Shown piece by piece: positions 8,350 to 10,454 of a stretch of 10,454 bases of DNA (position 1 is the first letter of the stretch; each line of letters opens with the position of its first letter). Both the position numbers and the translations under genes were made by a program. The notes under the pieces are model-generated. The model saw only the letters and a list, made by a program, of their open reading frames with translations, made no database searches and had not been told where the DNA came from. This DNA comes from Flavobacteriaceae bacterium (GTDB lineage: Bacteria > Bacteroidota > Bacteroidia > Flavobacteriales > Flavobacteriaceae): NCBI GenBank assembly GCA_015488935.1, contig WFMU01000334.1:1-10454 (forward strand), in the 5' to 3' direction.

Positions 8350-9135
8350 CTATTGGATGTTGGATAAAAAACCAATAAAAGATTTCCAGTAAGATTTGTT
8401 TCCAGGAGTTGTTTTCCAAAGAGCTCTAGAGCCATGAATACCAGTAACCTCAGGTTTGAAATGTACTACTTGTTTAGATTTTATGTTTTGTATAATACCA
8501 GTAACTTGTTCAATTTCTTTTTTTGACGAAGTAACAAATGTAGGCTTATCTAAGCTAAGGATAGATTCCGTTAGATTAACACCTTTTAAATATTCGCCTG
8601 GACTAAATGCAGCAACTGCTTTTACTTTATTATTTGTTGTAGCAATTAATAAAGACAGCGCAGCAGAATACGAACTACCAACCAAGATAATTTTAGTATT
8701 ATTATTTAGTTTATATGCGTAATCAATTGCAGCTTCAATATCCTGTTTTGCATCTAAATATTTGGTGCTCATCCCTTTTTCATTAGCAAGTTTTGCCGTT
8801 TCGTTAATAACATTATTAGCAACTTTACCAGAACGCTGGTCAATTGCTAAACAAGTATAACCCAATTTATTTAATCTTTTTGCAGCTTCAATATATTCGC
8901 CACGACTAAATCCTGCTTGATGGCAAAGCACCATGAAATTTTTAGCATTTTTAATAGCATATAAATCTGCCGTAATAGTTAAACCATCTTTAGAAGGAAA
9001 AGTAACGGTTTTGAAATCTGTTAGATTGCCATGTATTGCTGCCATTTGTTTATCTTTAGCCTTAGTAATTGTTTTAGTAGAAGAATTACAAGCAAACAAT
9101 AATAAAAAAATAGAAAAATTAAAAAGTATTCGCAT
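8350..9135 (-). CDS. Alpha/beta-hydrolase lipoprotein of unknown substrate
   Basis: A 261-residue protein starting MRILFNFSIFLLLFACNSS, a lipoprotein signal with probable lipidated Cys16, so it is likely anchored in a membrane facing the periplasm. The remainder is a compact alpha/beta-hydrolase resembling dienelactone hydrolase. VLCHQAGFSRGEY (about 69-81) supplies the oxyanion-hole turn, CLAIDQRSG is strand 4, and LVGSSYSAALSL carries the nucleophile elbow with Ser155. GIHGSRAL carries the probable catalytic His234. The elbow reads GxSxS rather than GxSxG. No clear acid Asp stands after strand 7; a Glu in SKKEIEQV is a candidate. Substrate is unknown; an esterase or peptidase-like role is possible. 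The gene converges on murF and diverges from the peroxiredoxin gene. No convincing promoter was found; TACCTTTA (9170-9163, minus strand) is a weak -7 match without a TTG partner. Confidence 0.85.
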   Translation of the reverse strand: MRILFNFSIFLLLFACNSSTKTITKAKDKQMAAIHGNLTDFKTVTFPSKDGLTITADLYAIKNAKNFMVLCHQAGFSRGEYIEAAKRLNKLGYTCLAIDQRSGKVANNVINETAKLANEKGMSTKYLDAKQDIEAAIDYAYKLNNNTKIILVGSSYSAALSLLIATTNNKVKAVAAFSPGEYLKGVNLTESILSLDKPTFVTSSKKEIEQVTGIIQNIKSKQVVHFKPEVTGIHGSRALWKTTPGNKSYWKSFIGFLSNIQ

Positions 9136-9281
9136 AATAAAGAAGTATCGATTATTAATGGATAAAGGTAAGTAATAATATTTAAAACCTAGAAATGAAA
9201 AAGTTAATATTTATTATGGTTATAAGTAAAATTTATACTAATATAAATAATAGAGATTAATTCATAAGCGATGCATGGCGG

Positions 9282-9297
9282 TATTTTTGTAGCTTTG
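9282..9297 (+). promoter_or_regulatory. Two abutting -7 elements upstream of the peroxiredoxin gene
   Basis: TATTTTTG (9282-9289) and TAGCTTTG (9290-9297) are back-to-back exact matches to the Bacteroidota -7 consensus TAnnTTTG. Transcription would start near 9295-9304, giving a leader of about 30-40 bases before the ATG at 9336, which is A-rich as usual in this phylum. No TTG is seen at the -33 position of either element, so an activator may be needed, or only one is real. Confidence 0.55.
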
Positions 9298-9335
9298 TAT
9301 CAGAAAATAAATATAAACATTAAAAACATATAATT

Positions 9336-9974
9336 ATGGCATTAGTAGGAAGACAATTTCCAAATATTGCAGTAGATGCAATGAATGAAATGGGAGACAC
9401 ATTTAAAGTAAACGTATTTGAAGAAGCAGTAAATAAAGGAAAGAAAGTATTGCTTTTTTGGTATCCAAAAGATTTTACATTTGTATGTCCAACAGAAATT
9501 AGAGCATTTCAAGAAGCTTTACCAGAATTTGAAAGTAGAAATACCATCGTAATAGGAGCATCTGTAGATACTGCAGAAGTGCACTTTGCATGGTTAAATA
9601 CAAGTAAAAATGATGGAGGAATAGAAGGAGTAACCTTTCCTTTATTAGCAGATACAAATCGTAATTTATCTACCGTATTAGGTATTTTAGATTTAGAAGA
9701 AGGAGAATACGACGAAGATAACGATATCATTTTAGCAGAAGGCTCTAATGTAACCTATAGAGCAACTTATTTAATTGATGAAACTGGAAAAATATTTCAC
9801 GAAAGTATTAACGATATGCCATTAGGTAGAAATGTTGGGGAATACTTACGCTTAATAGATGCATACACACATGTACAAGAAAAAGGTGAAGTATGTCCAG
9901 CAAACTGGGAAAAAGGAAAAGACGCAATGGATGCAACAAGAGACGGTGTTGCAAGTTACCTTAGTTCGCACTAA
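9336..9974 (+). CDS. Typical 2-Cys peroxiredoxin (AhpC/TSA family)
   Basis: A 212-residue cytoplasmic protein with no signal peptide. The active site is YPKDFTFVCPTE, with peroxidatic Cys51 and its conserved Pro44 and Thr48. The resolving Cys187 lies in GEVCPANW, and a conserved Arg sits in ADTNRNLS. It reduces hydrogen peroxide and organic hydroperoxides; the disulfide formed between Cys51 and Cys187 of two subunits must be reduced by a thioredoxin- or AhpF-type partner. It is longer than E. coli AhpC (187 residues), partly from an acidic segment at about 121-136 (EEGEYDEDNDIILAEG). The loop often reading GGLG in peroxide-sensitive members reads GGIEG (94-98), and the C-terminus ends SYLSSH rather than with a plain Tyr-Phe. 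The next gene encodes a thioredoxin-like protein, a plausible reductant. Two good -7 elements lie upstream. The family is certain; the name (ahpC, tsaA or prx) is a matter of convention. Confidence 0.95.
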   Translation: MALVGRQFPNIAVDAMNEMGDTFKVNVFEEAVNKGKKVLLFWYPKDFTFVCPTEIRAFQEALPEFESRNTIVIGASVDTAEVHFAWLNTSKNDGGIEGVTFPLLADTNRNLSTVLGILDLEEGEYDEDNDIILAEGSNVTYRATYLIDETGKIFHESINDMPLGRNVGEYLRLIDAYTHVQEKGEVCPANWEKGKDAMDATRDGVASYLSSH

Positions 9975-9995
9975 AAAATAACAAAGTTTGTGGTT

Positions 9996-10091
9996 GTTTA
10001 GCGTAAAGATGTTTTGTCACTTTAAGTTTAGGTAAAGATGTTTTGTCAAAACATCTTTACGGTAGAAAAGCAAAACCTCTTTACGTTAAGC
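9996..10091. repeat. Nested palindrome with four copies of a GTAAAGATGTTTT-like core
   Basis: The core occurs as GTAAAGATGTTTTGTCA at 10003-10019 and again exactly at 10032-10048, then inverted as AAAACATCTTTAC at 10048-10060, and inverted with one change (AAAACCTCTTTAC) at 10072-10084. The two inner copies form a perfect 13-bp stem (10032-10044 with 10048-10060) and a 3-base loop GTC. The outer copies form a 22-bp stem (9996-10017 with 10070-10091) matching at 18 positions; three of the other four are G-U pairs in plus-strand RNA. No T-tract follows on the plus strand, so it is not an ordinary intrinsic terminator. It could be a dispersed intergenic palindrome (REP- or MITE-like), an mRNA-stability or attenuator structure between the peroxiredoxin and thioredoxin genes, or a protein-binding site. 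Structure is certain; role is not. Confidence 0.9.
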
Positions 10092-10116
10092 AATTACAAT
10101 TTAAAAATAAAGTAAT

Positions 10117-10425
10117 ATGTTTATAGAATTAACCGAAGATAATTTAGCTAAAATAATTTCAGAAAATCCAAAAGTTGTGGTGCAATTTATGGCTACATGG
10201 TGTGGAAATTGTAGAATTATGAAGCCTAAATTTAAAAAGATAGCTGGAGAAAATGAAAATATACCATTTGTTTTGGTAGATGCAGAAAAATATCCAGAAT
10301 CAAGAAAATTGGCAATAGTTGACAATTTACCAACATTTGCAACCTATAGCAACGGGAAGAAAGTAAATCAAACACAAACCAACAAATTTGAAGTATTAAA
10401 AGATTTGGTTGGAGAAATACTTTAA
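10117..10425 (+). CDS. Thioredoxin-family protein with WCGNC active site
   Basis: A 102-residue single-domain thioredoxin fold without signal peptide, hence cytoplasmic. The redox motif is TWCGNC (Cys29 and Cys32), with Asn in place of the Pro of classical WCGPC. The cis-proline is in NLPTFATY (Pro72), facing the active site as expected, and VLVDAEKYPE is the central strand. It probably reduces disulfides; the upstream peroxiredoxin is the natural candidate partner, though WCGNC may shift its redox potential or specificity. It starts MFIELTEDN at ATG 10117, after the A-rich leader TTTAAAAATAAAGTAAT. It lies 142 bp downstream of the peroxiredoxin gene on the same strand, with the nested palindrome between, so it is either co-transcribed through that structure or has its own promoter, for which I see no good match. 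Length is usual for a small thioredoxin. No terminator is visible in the remaining 29 bases. Confidence 0.9.
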   Translation: MFIELTEDNLAKIISENPKVVVQFMATWCGNCRIMKPKFKKIAGENENIPFVLVDAEKYPESRKLAIVDNLPTFATYSNGKKVNQTQTNKFEVLKDLVGEIL

Positions 10426-10454
10426 TTTCTTATTACTTTTAATATCTAAAACAC

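Noticed and set aside
8933..9175. 80-codon plus-strand frame across the hydrolase start
   Set aside because: It is antisense to the hydrolase lipoprotein, and its hydrophobic stretch comes from the reverse of the hydrolase coding sequence.
10003..10084. Possible CRISPR array
   Set aside because: There are only two direct copies, the other two are inverted, spacing is irregular and short, and no cas gene is near.
9996..10091. Intrinsic terminator of the peroxiredoxin gene
   Set aside because: The hairpin is strong but neither stem is followed by a T-tract on the plus strand, so it lacks the standard signal; a Rho-dependent or other role cannot be excluded.
10101..10325. 74-codon minus-strand frame overlapping the thioredoxin gene
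   Set aside because: It is the opposite-strand shadow of a gene with clear thioredoxin motifs, and shows no domain of its own.

Overview
The window is strongly A+T-rich and looks like core chromosome of a member of the Bacteroidota, most likely the family Flavobacteriaceae. The basis is gene content: PorV, PorU and GldJ are components of the type IX secretion system (T9SS) and gliding machinery, which occur only in this phylum. Leaders are A-rich without clear Shine-Dalgarno sequences, and several upstream regions carry matches to the Bacteroidota promoter form (TTG near -33, TAnnTTTG near -7). The species cannot be named from this sequence.

Layout. Positions 1-5081 (minus strand) hold porU followed 52 bp later by porV, which runs off the left edge. 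porU is the cell-surface C25-family protease that removes T9SS sorting signals; porV is its outer-membrane beta-barrel partner. A 190-bp divergent region (5082-5271) separates them from gldJ (plus strand), a lipoprotein of the gliding motor/T9SS. A strong intrinsic terminator (7022-7058) follows gldJ, and only 13 bp later murF begins, encoding the last cytoplasmic ligase of peptidoglycan precursor synthesis. murF meets an alpha/beta-hydrolase lipoprotein gene (minus strand) tail to tail with 6 bp between. A 200-bp divergent region then leads to a typical 2-Cys peroxiredoxin, and 142 bp further on to a small thioredoxin-fold protein with a WCGNC active site.

How they work together. PorU and PorV belong to the surface attachment complex that processes T9SS cargo, and GldJ is needed for stability of the GldK part of the same machine, so the left half is one functional module read from a shared divergent promoter region. 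murF is a housekeeping neighbour. The peroxiredoxin and thioredoxin-like protein form a plausible peroxide-reduction pair.

The least expected structure is a compact nested palindrome at 9996-10091, between peroxiredoxin and thioredoxin. It has four copies of a GTAAAGATGTTTT-like core in order + + - -, forming a perfect 13-bp inner hairpin and a 22-bp outer stem in which three of four mismatches are G-U wobbles in plus-strand RNA. I see no evidence of a new multi-gene system. The other points of interest are the near-leaderless murF, the Arg/Lys-rich insert in GldJ and its lack of the catalytic cysteine pair of its fold family.
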